The notes under the pieces were generated by a model, which was not told where the DNA came from, made no database searches, and was given only the letters and a program-made list of their open reading frames with translations. Below are positions 35,260 through 48,195 of a stretch of DNA of 64,000 nt, piece by piece (position 1 is the stretch's first letter; the number at the start of each line of letters is the position of its first letter). The DNA is from Trema orientale (lineage: Eukaryota > Streptophyta > Magnoliopsida > Rosales > Cannabaceae): the NCBI GenBank assembly GCA_002914845.1, contig JXTC01000107.1, forward strand, positions 622,935-686,934, read 5' to 3'. The position numbers and the translations under genes are program-made.

Positions 35260-35615
35260 AGTGAAGAGGCCCAAATTCAAATGGCGGTGGACGTGTTTGG
35301 GCTTTAACTAGTTCAGAACTGAAGAGAGCCCAATACATATGGGCTGGCTTGAGCAGAACTCGGAGCCGGGACAGAGAGGATCCGATTTGGGTCCTAACCC
35401 TGTAACCGACCTTAATCCCAAACCCAAGGCGAGGTTTTCACTGTAAAAAAAATACTGCTTTAGTCTAGTGGCTAGACTACTAAATTAGTGCTCTCTGTCT
35501 CTTTCCTTTTCCTCCTCCTCCTCCTCCGTCCTCAACCTTGCGTCTGCTTTGCTCACTTTTCCCTCGACAATTTGGGGCTTGATTTGCCCTAGTGCCCTAA
35601 AACCCTAACCCTTTT
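35260..35615 (+). promoter_or_regulatory. PRL1 promoter with site II motifs and a telo-box
   Basis: Several GGGCT/AGCCC-type motifs occur (GAGGCCCAAAT, TTTGGGCTTT, AGAGCCCAATACATATGGGC). A telo-box (AAACCCTAA at about 35601) lies in the leader about 90 bases before the ATG. A CTCCTCCTCC tract lies between. Site II plus telo-box is a known pairing in plant genes for translation and proliferation. There is no strong TATA box. Confidence 0.45.
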
Positions 35616-35689
35616 TCCCGACTCTAACAAAGCTTCGAACTGGTTGAGTGAGTAGGAAGAAGAAGAAGAAGAAGAAGAAGAAGAAGAAG

Positions 35690-38668
35690 ATGCCAGGGCC
35701 CACCTTGGAGATGGAGCCAGTGGAGCCACAGTCCCTCAAGAAACTCAGCTTCAAGTCCCTCAAGCGTGGTCTCGACCTTTTCTCCCCAGCCCATGGCCGC
35801 GTAGCTCCCCAAGATCCCCAGAGGTATAAACCCTAGATTTTCTTTTCTTCTTCTTCTTCTTCTTTTTTCCACTCCGCAAATTTACTTGCTTGCATAATGA
35901 GACTAATGGCATCTTTTTTTTTTTATTTTTTATTACAGTAAAAAGATTCGCATCAGTCACAAGGTTAGTCAATTCAATTTTATTTTATTTTATTTGCTAT
36001 TTTTCGATTATGGATTTTTTTCTTTAAAAAATCGTGGTGGGGTGGCTAGGGCTGTACTGACTTTGCTAAAACGTTTAAATTCACCCTTTAGATAAGCGTA
36101 GAGTATGGTGGAGCCAAAAGTACCAGTGGCCAACCTAATCGCCGGGATGGGCGTCCTCAACCTACAGTTCCTTCCAATGTGCTTGCGCTTCCAGGTACAT
36201 TGCACTATGTTCTCCTTCGGGTGCATTCGTTCATTGCCCTAAAATAAGATCGAATATTAGAGTACCTGTTCTGTATGAAGTTATTTGGAACTTGACGTTT
36301 GGTCATTGTTTAAGTCTCTAATTGGATCAATTTGACATGCTTTTAAGTCTCTAATTGGATTAAATTTTTGAGGTTTTTCAGGTCCTGAGGGTTCAAGCGA
36401 TTTACAGAATGGAGGAGCGCAAAATTCTTTGGTGGTTGGCCCCTCTGCGCCTAGAGCACCGTAAGTACTTTCTCTATTGTTTTTGTTTTAATCAGGAATA
36501 TCGATGGGAACGCGGCTGTTTTGGTTGCTTAGGTGTTTATGTCATCTTGCTCCATGTTGTGATGACTTTGTACTGTGCCTCCTGCATATTTGCTTTGCAT
36601 GATAGTCAAATTTACTGGTCAGGATTTTAGGATACTTTAGGCATTTTTTTTTCTCCAGTCTTACGGGAATCTCTCAAACTCCGTTTGCGAATTCAAGTTT
36701 GAAACTAGGTCCTCCTCTAGTCGTCCTATACCCCACAGTCGTAATATTTAGTCCTTGATTTACATGTTTCATTTTGAAATAGCACTAGCACCAGTGTTGT
36801 ACAACCAAGAGAGAAAAGAAGAGGGCAAAGGGAAGAACAATTTTTGGGAGAGTCTCTGAATTCTTTGATTGTTTTTCATATGAAGTCTTCTCCAAATAAT
36901 TCATATACCTAGGCCTATTTATGGATAGGCAAATAAACAGAAATAGGAAACTTAATTGGGAAATTAACTCTTAAGAATTTAAACATATTAAATTCTATTA
37001 CTCAAAATTAAGTAAATCCTAAATAATAATCTTAATGTTAAATCTTAGTCATCTAATACCCGTTCTGCTTCTGCTTCTACTATGTTATTGTTAGTTTCTC
37101 TTTTAAAAAAAAAGGGAAGAAACCCACCTTTCCCCAAACCCTGACCTACGCCCCTACCCAAATGGCATCTAAGACCTTCCCCTTTGGATTTGGCACAAGG
37201 AACAGACTAGTTTCTGCTGGTGAATATGTTGTTTGCTCACAAGCTTGATGCATATAAAGTTCCCGTTTATTAGTTTATTAAGCATTGTTAGAGTTTTCAA
37301 GAGTAATTTCTTCGCATGTAGTGAAAACTGTTAACATTTATGTTATTTCTTTTGGCCAGGAATGATGTAGGAGTTTCAGGCAGGAGCACTGACATCATAT
37401 CTGCAACAGGGTTGCCTGAAAGGTTTGGCTTTGTTCTTTGCTGCGTAATGTCATACCCTGCTATTATGAGCTAACGTAGTATCTTGCACTTTGTTATATG
37501 CTTCTTTTTTTTAACCGAAAAATCTGTTATAATTATTTAAATTCTTATAGGAATTATTCAACTTCTGCTCTAATGGAAAGAATCCCTAGCAAATGGCCTC
37601 GTCCTGAATGGCATGCTCCATGGAAGAACTATAGGGTGAGAATCACATATTTATTTTCAACAAGCATATGTAGCATCACTGTCAGATCAGGTGCTTCTGT
37701 ATAAATTAGCCTTTGTGTCTTCTACTTTGAAAGCTTTTGATGATAAGTTAAGGAGATCTGAGATAATATATAATGACTGATAACAACTTTGTTATGCATT
37801 TAATTGTCACCTTATCACTGAAATAGGGCTACACTGCCATCTTTAATTCTGCTTACTGGACTTAACTTGCTAAGAGATAACTTTTTAGTTTTAATCATAG
37901 GTTTCTGCGCTATCACCTTGAACTATGCTTAACTTATTGTTTGTTCTGTGTGAGCTATTGTGAAATTGTGAGTTAATTGTGCAGGTAATTAGTGGCCACT
38001 TGGGATGGGTGAGATCCGTTGCATTTGATCCTAGTAATACATGGTTTTGCACTGGCTCTGCTGATCGGACAATCAAGGTATTTACTTTAAGGTTCAATTA
38101 TATGAATAGGTCCTGGTGACCTCTGTTGAGTGGATGGGGTGATTTTTTTTTTTTTTTTGTGCTTTGTATATAGACTGTTTTTTTTCTTAACGTTTTAAAT
38201 GTTTTGGACTTGCATTGATGTCTTTTATATGTTCTCTTTACACTTGAATTGTGACATGATTATTTGAGTTTGCTAGTGGACTACTATTTCTCGTCTTTTC
38301 ATGTTCTAGAAGTTGTTGATCTTGAGAATTGAGATAGTATCTCTTATTGATTTTTTGCTGCCTTGATAAAATAATCAATCTGTTTCGTGAAGAAAAAATT
38401 GGGATACATTTTAAAAGAGGTTTTCGAAAGTTATTTGAGAAGTTTAGTTGAAACATAAATATGCTTCAGTAATCAATCAAAATTCAAAAAAGATTCTCTA
38501 TGGGGTCTCGTTCATGATCTCTCTCTCTCTCACACACGTGCACACACACACACACACACACGCACACACACACACGCACGAACGTGCACACCCACCCACC
38601 CACACGCACGAATGCACACTTATATTTGCTTTCGCACTCCCACAGAGCTACCCTTACTAACACATTCC

Positions 38669-38730
<62 letters not shown>

Positions 38731-41062
38731 ATGCTTTTGTAGTCCCACGCTGCTACACTCACTAACTAAGGCATTAAGCACACACACTCACAAACATGCG
38801 TGCATTTGCTCAGGCTTATACATGTTGGATTCTCTGCTGCTACTTCTTTGATTTTCTGAGGGGTCTTAGTTCCTTTTGCTTGATTTATTATTATTATTAT
38901 TTTTTTTTTGTGTGTGCTGAATTTCTCATTTTGTTCTTCTGAATCTTGGTTTATCAGATGTGGGAAGTAGCAAGTGGAAAGCTTAAGCTTACACTGACAG
39001 GACATATTGAACAGATACGGGGTTCGTTCTTTATACTTTTTCACTGTTGGTATGGACTGCTATTACTAATTGTGTTGTGGACAACTGAATCAAGGACTAA
39101 ATGATCGCACTTTATTTTTGTTGTAGGCCTTGCTGTCAGCAGCAGACACACATATATGTTTTCTGCTGGTGATGATAAACAAGTTAAATGCTGGGACCTT
39201 GAACAGAACAAGGTGAGAACCAACTCTCTCTGAGATATGATCTGCGTGTATTTTGTTAATAATTTGGAATTTATATGACTATTCTTCTGCTTAGGTTATT
39301 CGATCGTATCATGGACATTTAAGTGGTGTATACTGCTTGGCTCTTCATCCCACCCTTGACATTCTGCTTACTGGGGGACGTGATTCTGTCTGTCGGGTAA
39401 GTGATGTTTTAAGCATAACAGATATTACTTCTATAACAGATGCAGTTGTACTAGGTCCTCAGTACAATGAATTGTATAGTTGTTGAATGTTGAATTAGAG
39501 TATGCCTATAATAACTCAGTGAATGTTTTCAGGTCTGGGATATTCGTAGCAAGTCACAAATTCATGCACTCTCCGGGCACGACAACACAGTTTGCTCAGT
39601 TTTTACTCGGCCAACAGTATGGATTTCCATTTCCTTTCTGCCTTTCATTTTGTTTTTTCTTTTTAATTTTATTTTGTGGAATACCTATTGCTGATGCCAT
39701 CTCTAGAGAAATTGAGTAATCCACATTAATTACTTTTTGGATCGCTATTTTGTTTGTTGATACGGTTGCAAGGTTTTGGGACAAATTGGTAAATGACATA
39801 GTGCTTTCTTTGTTATGAAATAAAATGAAAACTATAATGATGAAGTCTTTTCTTTTTATCTTTTGGGTTTCCTTTTATGCATGTATGTGTACTTTATACA
39901 AGTAAGCTGACGTTTTACCTTATTCTCCAGGATCCTCAAGTTGTAACAGGGTCACATGACTCAACAATTAAGTTCTGGGACCTTCGATCAGGTAATTAGT
40001 GTTTCTAAACTTAAAAACTATAGTTTTCAATAGTTGTGTTTCCGATTATAACATCGACGTTTTGTTCCTTGCAGGGAAAACCATGACGACTCTCACACAC
40101 CACAAGAAGTCAGTCCGAGCAATGGCACTGCATCCTAAAGAGTAGGTGTCTGACACTGTCATATATTTATTTCTTGTAGAATAGTTGAAGACAGAGATAG
40201 TGTAGATTATATCTCAGAACTGATTCTAAACTTTTGTTTTGACTTCCCCTTAAAGATTGATTGTTTTTACTTCTTCCAGGAATTGCTTTGCGTCTGCATC
40301 AGCTGACAACATTAAGAAATTCCAACTTCCGAAAGGGGAATTTTTACACAACATGCTGTGAGTGATTTGACAACCCTTTATCTATTTATATTCAAGTTTT
40401 TGCTAACTTTGGATGCACATTGTTACTTCTTTTCATATTCAAAGAGTCATTTCTGGTGCAATTTATTTGTTTTTTCAAGTTTCTTTTTTCTTACTCGGTG
40501 TTTTTTTTTTTTTTTTGAGCAGCTCTCAGCAAAAAACCATAATTAATGCAATGGCCATCAATGATGATGGCGTCATGACTACAGGAGGTAAGGATTTATC
40601 TCTACTTTTTATTTTGATCCATATTACGGTCAGAAATGTTTCTAAATGACAGAAGGCAAATCTTTCTGACTTCTTGACACCTATTTTACTGAAGGTGACA
40701 ACGGAAGTTTGTGGTTTTGGGATTGGAAGAGTGGTCACAATTTCCAGCAAGCCCAAACAATTGTACAGCCTGGTAAATGCTTTAGACTGTTTTCTTTATG
40801 ATGAAAGTTTTCTTTGTTTCCTTTTCGTTTTGGGGTTTGATTGTTGAAGACGGGTGAGAAGGCTAACCTAAACAAATACTTTGTTACAGGCTCACTGGAT
40901 AGCGAAGCTGGTATATATGCTCTTTCGTTCGACCTAACTGGTACAAGGCTTGTTACTTGTGAAGCTGATAAGACAATCAAAATGTGGAAAGAAGACGAGA
41001 CTGCCACTCCAGAAACTCATCCCGTCAACTTCAAGCCGCCTAGAGATCTCCGGCGATTCTAG
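35690..41062 (+). CDS. PRL1: PRL1-like WD40 protein (pleiotropic regulatory locus 1), 479 aa, 17 exons
   Basis: Exons are 35690-35823, 35939-35963, 36092-36194, 36382-36460, 37360-37422, 37551-37635, 37985-38077, 38958-39021, 39127-39212, 39295-39396, 39533-39616, 39931-39991, 40075-40141, 40280-40357, 40523-40587, 40695-40772 and 40890-41062. All are GT-AG; 1440 nt in total. The N-terminal 160 residues are a low-complexity arm starting [40 protein letters not shown] then leads into seven WD40 repeats (about 164-465), and the protein ends [11 protein letters not shown]. Repeats carry DWD-type motifs (VWDIR, FWDLR). In Arabidopsis PRL1 is a nuclear component of the MOS4-associated/NineTeen spliceosome complex and a CUL4-DDB1 substrate receptor affecting sugar, hormone and defence signalling. 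Arabidopsis PRL1 is 486 residues. The GAA repeat next to the ATG is leader. Intron 7 has a long CT/CA microsatellite. Confidence 0.96.
38518..38730. repeat. Compound CT/CA microsatellite in PRL1 intron 7
   Basis: CT runs and CA runs alternate (CT at about 38519-38530, CA at 38531-38575, CT at 38670-38692, CA at 38693-38727), with cytosine-rich variants between them. Frames through it encode only His/Thr or Ser/Leu repeats and are not genes. Confidence 0.9.
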
Positions 41063-42640
41063 GGTCTTTCAGTTAATCTCTCTTTGCAATGTAATACACT
41101 TAGCTCTCAGGTTTGGTTATGAGCAGGGTATTTTTTGTACAATCATTGAAAACATGATTTGAAGATGTACCGTAAATAGAAGTTACCTTCACTTACTAAA
41201 TTCAATTTCTTTTTTTTTAATGTATAATAAAAAATATTCTAGAATTATCCAAACAATATTCAAGAATTATCATCTTGAAAAAAGGGTCTTTGGTAACAAC
41301 AAAGGGCATTTCTGTCAAGAAATTATGTTCCGCGATTGCAGGTGCGTGCTAACAGGTGGCAGCAAAAACCTGGTTAGTTCTTCTAATCTCAGCTGTAGAA
41401 AAAAGTATAGCTTGCGAGGTTTTTTGCCGGGTCAAATAACTTCTCTAGCAGCTTATAAACATGTTCGCACATGGGTTGAAGAGACTTGGTCTAGCAACCT
41501 GTTATGTAGAAAAGTCCATGTGTAGTACCAATGGGGGCTTGCTCTGCTTCCCAATGCTATATGGTGTAGTCTGCTCCCAACAAAGGAGAGACTAGTCTAT
41601 TGCTGCCTTCCTTGATCTCAGTATACAAAATTACAATTCAACGGTGCATGCATAGTTAATTGCCAATGGCTAAACTTGACGGTTCAATGTACGTTACCCT
41701 TTTCTTATTTTATCCCATTTGATATGACAATAAATTTAACGATCACATCTTTTCATTTCTAAGCAAATGGGCATTTTTTAATTTTCGGCGAAGAGAAAAT
41801 AGTATTGCTCATTTTCAAGAGAACTGTCTCATTCCGTGCTCGACCAGCTCTCTTCGAATAAGTCACAATTGTGTAGAATGTTACACGAATTTTAATTTTT
41901 TGAGATGATTACATTTACCTAATCACATTTTGATGGAGAAACTTTCTAGGGAGAAGTTTACCACTTTGTACTACAATTCAAAAAGAAAACCATTTTAGAT
42001 TTAGATTGATTCCTAGAGCGAACCAGGTCATGGATCCAAGGACAATGTGGTCATTGAATCAGAAGAAAATCGGTCAAGATATCGCCTTCCCGTGTTCTTA
42101 GTTGCCATAAATCATAATGATATCAGGTGGAGGTCGTCTGACAAATCATTTTCATTTCCCTCTTGGACTTAGGAATATATAATACTAGTTAGTCAAACAG
42201 TTTTTTAAAACTTCATTGTTACATCTTCATAAATCATAATTTCCCCCTAATCTTTTCAACTATTAAATGTTTTAACTAACTTGTTACTACTACTAAGCAA
42301 TTAACATATCAATAAGTACAATCCAGCAATTGCAATTTAATCACCCATTTGGAGCACAAATTTTGGAGAAAAATCCTCCACGTAATTTGTTAAATTGAGA
42401 AAGAGTGACCCAATTTTTGATTCATTTTCAATTTTATAATTGGTAAAATATGGCCTAAACGTGTCGCATAGGATAGCATATAACGCTTGTGGACTAATAT
42501 TTGTCGTTTCTCTTTTTTTTTTATGTACACTAATATTTGTCGTTTTAACATTTATTGCCAAATAAGTGAAAAGATATGGCAAATTTAGAGCGATTATATG
42601 GCCATATTTCATGCATGAAACTCCTCACTCTTCCACACAA
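41063..42640. other. Intergenic region between PRL1 and the UXS gene
   Basis: The first part is the PRL1 3' flank. The open stretch at 41220-41525 has no motif and is probably UTR or spacer. The remainder is AT-rich without recognisable elements. Confidence 0.5.
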
Positions 42641-42642
42641 CT

Positions 42643-42787
42643 CTCTCTCTCTCTCTCTCTCTTTTCTCAAAGCTCTCTTTATTTTTCACTTGAGAAGTTT
42701 TCTTAGCCAATATATAAACTTTTCCTCCCCAATTTGCTCGAGAAAATCTCTCTCAGAAAGAAAGAGAAAAGAGGGAGAGAGAGAGAA
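42643..42787 (+). promoter_or_regulatory. Leader and core promoter of the UXS gene
   Basis: A CT microsatellite (42643-42662), a possible TATA box (TATATAAA, 42711-42718) and a GA-rich leader running up to the ATG. If that TATA box is used, the leader is only about 40 bases. Otherwise transcription starts further up in the CT tract. Confidence 0.4.
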
Positions 42788-43895
42788 ATGAACAATTCCG
42801 AGCTTATTCACCGAACCACCAACACTACTACGAATCAAGCTCAGCAATCGCAACAACGAGATCAGTCACCAAACCCTCTCGGAAAATCCACGAACCCGAT
42901 TCGATTCATGTTTCGGGACCAGCGATTCATATTCCTACTCATTGGCGTCGCCATCGCTACCTTCTTCTTCACCGCCGTACGCCACCACCACCACCACCAC
43001 CACCACCGCACACGACCCGACCCGGTTATCGAATCCGGGTCGAACCTCCCGTCCCGGCGGGTCCTCCACGAGTCGGGTGGTGGTGACCACATCGGGTGGT
43101 CGTCGTTGAGTGCGGGAGGGAGAGTCCCTCTGGGGTTGAAAAGGAAGAGCCTGAGGATCGTTGTGACCGGTGGGGCCGGGTTCGTAGGGAGCCACCTCGT
43201 GGACCGTCTGATCGCCAGGGGCGATAGCGTGATCGTCGTTGATAACTTCTTCACGGGACGCAAGGACAATTTGGTCCATCACTTTGGTGACCCGAGGTTC
43301 GAGCTCATTCGACACGACGTCGTTGAGCCTATACTCCTCGAAGTTGACCAGATCTACCACTTGGCTTGCCCTGCCTCGCCTGTGCATTACAAGTTCAACC
43401 CTGTCAAGACCATTATATCCTTTCTCATTATTCCTTTATTACTTATCATTATTATTATTATTATTGCTTATATTTTATATGATCGATTTTCATATCTACT
43501 CCCACCTTTTTATTTTTATTATTATTATTTTTAAATTCACGTTTTTCATGGGCAGTATAATTGATAACCGATTTTCTTAATTGCGTCTTTATATAGAAAA
43601 CTACATATCTATATATGGTGTTGTTAATTCTAGATCTTTAATTAGTGGGGGTTTGAATTTTGATGTAAATGTAAAATAGTTTTGGTAAATATGATTTGAT
43701 TACTTGGTTTGTGAGATCCTTGACTCGTTAATTTGTGGGGCCCACAAGACCAATGTGGTGGGGACACTGAATATGCTGGGATTGGCCAAGAGGGTTGGGG
43801 CCCGCTTCTTGTTGACCAGCACCAGCGAGGTGTACGGTGACCCTTTGCAGCACCCCCAGGCCGAGTCCTACTGGGGTAACGTTAACCCCATTGGT

Positions 43896-43938
<43 letters not shown>

Positions 43939-46194
43939 ATTATAACTTTGACCGTAACGTTTATGTACCTTGCATGAATAAATTTTAGTATATAGTTTTT
44001 TTTTTCCCCCCCCTTCCTGTTACCTATGGTGTAGAAGCGTTTTATTGTTACTTGTCATGACGTAGTGGTTGATATTTTTCATTGTTATATGACTTGTGTG
44101 TATATATATTTGGCTTATAGGTGTGAGGAGCTGTTACGATGAGGGAAAACGAACGGCAGAGACCTTGAGCATGGACTATCATAGAGGACATGGCCTTGAG
44201 GTTCGAATTATTTCTAGTTTTATTTTGACTAAAAGGTGACATATACATACATGTACTATATATATAACATGAGTCGTTTTGTATAATTAAATAATGCAGG
44301 TGAGAATTGCTAGAATTTTCAACACTTACGGGCCACGTATGTGCATCGACGATGGTCGTGTTGTCAGCAACTTTGTAGCTCAGGTTGTTACCTTTCCTAG
44401 TTGATCATCTCTCAGCTAATTAACTTTTCTTCTCTATTTAATTACTTAATGATTTTTTAGCTGTATTTAATTGTCTGTTGTAAGAGGTCTTTTTTCCTTT
44501 TGATTTTCTTTTCTTTTTGTCAATCTTCATTAATTGTTGTCACTATTTGTATGTATAGGCATTAAGGAAGGAGCCATTGACTGTATATGGTGATGGAAAG
44601 CAAACAAGGAGTTTCCAATACGTTTCTGACCTGGTAAAGAAAATAAATATATATATATGTATATTTTCTAATGTTTTTAATCTGATCTAATTGTAGTCTC
44701 CAGCTACCTGTTTGTGATATGAATATGTCAAATCTTAGCTTGATACTGATATGATATATTATAGAGTTAATTTCACTAGTCTCGGACTGTGTTTGGGTCA
44801 ATTATATACCGCTATATGTCGATATGGACTGTTTTTGATAAGAGTATATATAACCTACCAAATCACTTTGNTGGGAAATATGGAAACTTTATCATGAGTA
44901 GCCCAAATAACCTTTTTAAAGTGCTGCGTGCTGGTACTTCATGGGATCTTATTTTCTTGTTGATGGTGGAAAACTGTAAAAGAAATGTTGGTAAGTAGTG
45001 ATCATATGAAAAATAATATGCAAGTATAGTAAAGGTTTGGTAGGTAGGAGCAGTCTTTATCATCTCATCAGGTCAATCATTCTGTAGATTTGTCAACAAA
45101 GAACTGCCAGATGTCATCTTTCAGTAATAGTAATAGAGCCACCCGTTTTCCAAACCTGTAACATTTTCTGAAGGAACATCTTTTCAGACTGACTAGCTTA
45201 GTATAAACATTTCTCATTGTAAATAATTAATGCTTTACGCATGGCTGAAACATGAGAGTTTTACCCTTTATACAGCTCCCTTTTTGTTGGCTAAATACCC
45301 TTTGATTGAATTTTATAATTTGGTTTTCTTTTTATGGTGGAGATTCAAACAATTAAAATTGTTTTATAATAATTTTTAATAGTAGTTTCCAGACCAGCCA
45401 AATGATTTTAATAAGGTGCAAGACACGTGAAAATGACTGATTGAAATGTAATATGTTTCACGTGCAAAAAAAAATTTATAGGTGGAGGGTCTAATGCGGT
45501 TGATGGAAGGAGATCATGTTGGCCCTTTCAATCTTGGCAACCCTGGTGAATTCACCATGCTCGAGCTTGCTCAGGTGATATTTTATATACATGGAACTTT
45601 TCTTCAAGCATACAAAATTTATTTACTTGAGTACTGCCAAATAAATCTTTGATTCTGAACCATACATAAGTTTCATCTTCTAGATTTATGATTTTAAGCA
45701 ATGCTACAAGACACTACTTGTACTAAACACTCTACACTATTAATAGGTTCAACGTGGACTTTACATCTACCTAGTTGTATGTATTGTTAAGCATCAACGA
45801 TGCTGTATAACATTTTTCTTTCGATATTTTGCGTTCAAGCTATAGCTTTATATGTATGAATTCTTGTTTGATTGAATTTAGTTGGATGGAAGAAAAAAAA
45901 ATATTAATGAATATAATCTTATTCGATTGTATTTACGAAAAAATTTGGACACATTGGTTTCTGCAGGTTGTGCAAGAAGTTATAGATCCAAATGCAAAGA
46001 TAGAGTTTAGGCCTAACACAGAGGATGACCCCCACAAAAGAAGGCCAGACATTTCAAAGGCCAAGGAGTTGCTTGGCTGGGAACCTGTTGTGTCCCTCCG
46101 CAAAGGACTGCCCCTCATGGTTTCCGATTTCCGGCAGCGTATTTTTGGCGACCAAAAGGACTCTGATGCTGCTTCTTCAACGTCCTCAGCGTAG
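42788..46194 (+). CDS. UXS: UDP-glucuronate decarboxylase / UDP-xylose synthase, Golgi membrane type, 444 aa, 7 exons
   Basis: Exons are 42788-43414, 43746-43893, 44121-44200, 44300-44383, 44559-44633, 45482-45574 and 45967-46194 (1335 nt). The enzyme converts UDP-glucuronic acid to UDP-xylose with bound NAD+, feeding xylan and xyloglucan synthesis. Residues 1-46 are a short cytosolic tail and 47-64 a single membrane anchor ([18 protein letters not shown]). A stem with eight consecutive His (66-73) follows, then an extended short-chain dehydrogenase domain: Rossmann GxxGxxG at 128-134 (GGAGFVG), TSTSEVYG around 233-240 and catalytic Tyr264-xxx-Lys268 (YDEGK). The anchor places it with the Golgi UXS2/UXS4-type forms, lumen-facing; soluble UXS forms lack it. 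Length is typical. The first intron has AT-AC borders; the other five are GT-AG. Intron 5 contains an ambiguous base. Confidence 0.95.
43415..43745 (+). other. Putative U12-type AT-AC intron in the UXS gene
   Basis: The coding sequence requires a junction between NPVKTI and KTNVVGTLN. The intron then starts exactly with ATATCCTTT, matching the U12 5' splice consensus, and ends CCCAC, so its borders are AT-AC. Two branch-site candidates precede the end: TCCTTGAC (43717-43724) and TCGTTAAT (43725-43732); the second is at a typical distance (about 14 bases). No GT-AG alternative restores the conserved residues. Confidence 0.85.
43898..43936. repeat. TC microsatellite in UXS intron 2
   Basis: About 19 TC units begin a few bases after the GTCAG donor of intron 2. 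Length variation here is expected between individuals. Confidence 0.9.
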
Positions 46195-47507
46195 TTTGGA
46201 GTACGTTCAGAGACAGTAGAGAAGAAAATAGCTGCAGGAAATTTTTTTTTTAAAAAAAAGCCTTTTTGAAAATCTGTGTTCTGTTGTTCGGCCTCTTATA
46301 GTCTCTTATGTTACCTCCTATGGGAATAAAATTGATTTTCCAGCTGCTTAAATAATCCCTCTGTAGTGCCCAAGGAAAGAAAAGTTGAGTGGTAGAGCTT
46401 CACATTATTTGGTATTTGTAAATTACACATATTCATATACTAAATACTACATTATTTTTTTTCCTTGCCTAATGATTATGTTATGGTATGTTCTCTCTGT
46501 CTCTCTCTTTGTGTTTTTGAATCAAAATTACATTTTTTTTATTTAATAAGAGGGAAAAGATGTAATTAATGTAGAGAAATAAATAAATAGGGAGAAATAA
46601 TATATCGTTTGTTTAAGGTGGCCACATGGGGCTTAGAGGGCAATTGCCCCTTTGAATTTTTTTGTAAATAGTATGTAAATATTTTCCAAAATTAGTACTC
46701 ATTTAAATTTAGTTTTTGTCCCCTAAATTTGTAAAATTTTAAACATGCCCTTCAAATTTTGAGTTAGGCCTTCTTACAATTATATTTTAAGAAAATAAAA
46801 TGGCAATTAATATCGACATCCAAAACTTAATGTGTATTAGAATACTTATGAGACAATTCTTTCTTTCATTTCTTTCTTCCTTTTGGAATATATAAAATTT
46901 TATTTACCTACTTGAAGTGCAAGCGTTGCTGACTACAAAATGGGGAAATTTGATTTTATATGAGAAAATGCCAAAGAAATGAAAAATCCCGAAATTTAAA
47001 ATTCTCAAATTCCGATCTATTAGAAAAATAATACTTTTAAAAATATTTACAAAAATATTATTTTTTTTACTAATTAAAAAGTACAATAACTGGTCAAGTT
47101 ATTTATTAACTAGTTAACTTGATTGGTTACCTTCGTAGCTTTGAAATATTAATTTTGAAAAAATGGTATTTTTCTAAATTATTTTAATAAATAGTATTTT
47201 TTAACTAAAATTCTAGAAAATGACACTTTTCTAAATCAATCTGGGATTTTTCAAACATGGTAAGACTAATTTGGGCCAAAATGACTTGAGAAAATGACAT
47301 GGATAGGACTAAGTTTAGGCCAAAATGACTTTTTTTGTACATTGTTCTAAATATGGAATATTATATTTACTTAAGGTTATAGTATTTGTCTATCTCAACG
47401 GGAATTATGTGTCTCAAATTATTGAAGTGTCTAACTTCTGATAGAAATACTAGTACAACATAAATAAGTTATGTATATAGAACTGGACCAGGTAATATAA
47501 AGAATTG
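46195..47507. other. Intergenic region with transposon-like scraps
   Basis: No gene. Around 46616-46660 is a GGCCACATGGGG...CAATTGCCCC stretch of a kind common at ends of degraded plant transposons. Its likely mate was not found nearby, though a similar GGGGCCATGTGGCTCC stretch occurs at about 58225. At 47271-47345 there is a segment that recurs inverted at about 50470-50530. Confidence 0.4.
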
Positions 47508-47515
47508 GAGTGCCG

Positions 47516-48195
47516 TAAGGGTGTTCAAACCAGTCCAAACCGCACCGAACCATGTAGTTTCTCTTCTTAAATGACCGGTTACGGATTAGAAAATACGAAA
47601 ACCGACTTGGCCGGTTCGGTTATCGGTTTTAGACAAATTCATTCGGATTCAAACCTAACCAACCAGTGCGTTTGTATATTTATTTTTAAAAAAAATATAT
47701 GTATATTAATAGTTAAAAATTTATACTTATTCATTCTAATTGAGTGGTGATTATTCATAGCTCATTTAAGATTATGTTACTTAAGACTATTCTGATATTT
47801 TGGACTTTAAGCCTTACTGTTGTAATGTATTTAAGATTAAAGACTTTAAGTTTGCTCTTCAATTTTAATTACGTTGTAAGTTATAGCTAAAATTTAAGTT
47901 TATTAGGACTTTCGATTTAGTTGTATCTTTTAACTATGTTATGGTTTCGTTTTATATTTGGACTTTTTATTTTAGATGAAATATGATTATGATATGAGCT
48001 TAGTTGATGCTATATTAATTCAAATTTTTTAAGTTTTCAAACCACAGAAACCGCCCATAAAAATATAGGTGCAGTCTGGCTGGCTTGAATCGACCAACTC
48101 AAACCGCACGGATTGGTGAACCAGCCAAACTGCATATTTAAATTGGTTTCTGGATTGGTAATTTAGATGGTCCAGACTGGCCATGAACACCCCTA
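47516..48195. mobile_element. Non-autonomous hAT-like DNA transposon, 680 bp
   Basis: It begins TAAGGGTGTTCA and ends TGAACACCCCTA, a 12-base inverted repeat with one mismatch. Flanks are GAGTGCCG (47508-47515) and GAGTGTCG (48196-48203), an 8-base duplication with one mismatch. The ends carry inverted words such as CCAGTCCAAACCGCACCG and ACCGGTTCGGTT, and the core is AT-rich. It has no transposase frame. Confidence 0.8.

Noticed and set aside
35463..35477. GTCTAGTGGCTAGAC palindrome resembling a tRNA A box upstream of PRL1
   Set aside because: No B box or tRNA fold follows; more likely a chance palindrome in the leader region.
38448..38851. Open frames on both strands with His/Thr, Cys/Val or Ser/Leu repeats
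   Set aside because: They are translations of the CT/CA microsatellite within a PRL1 intron.
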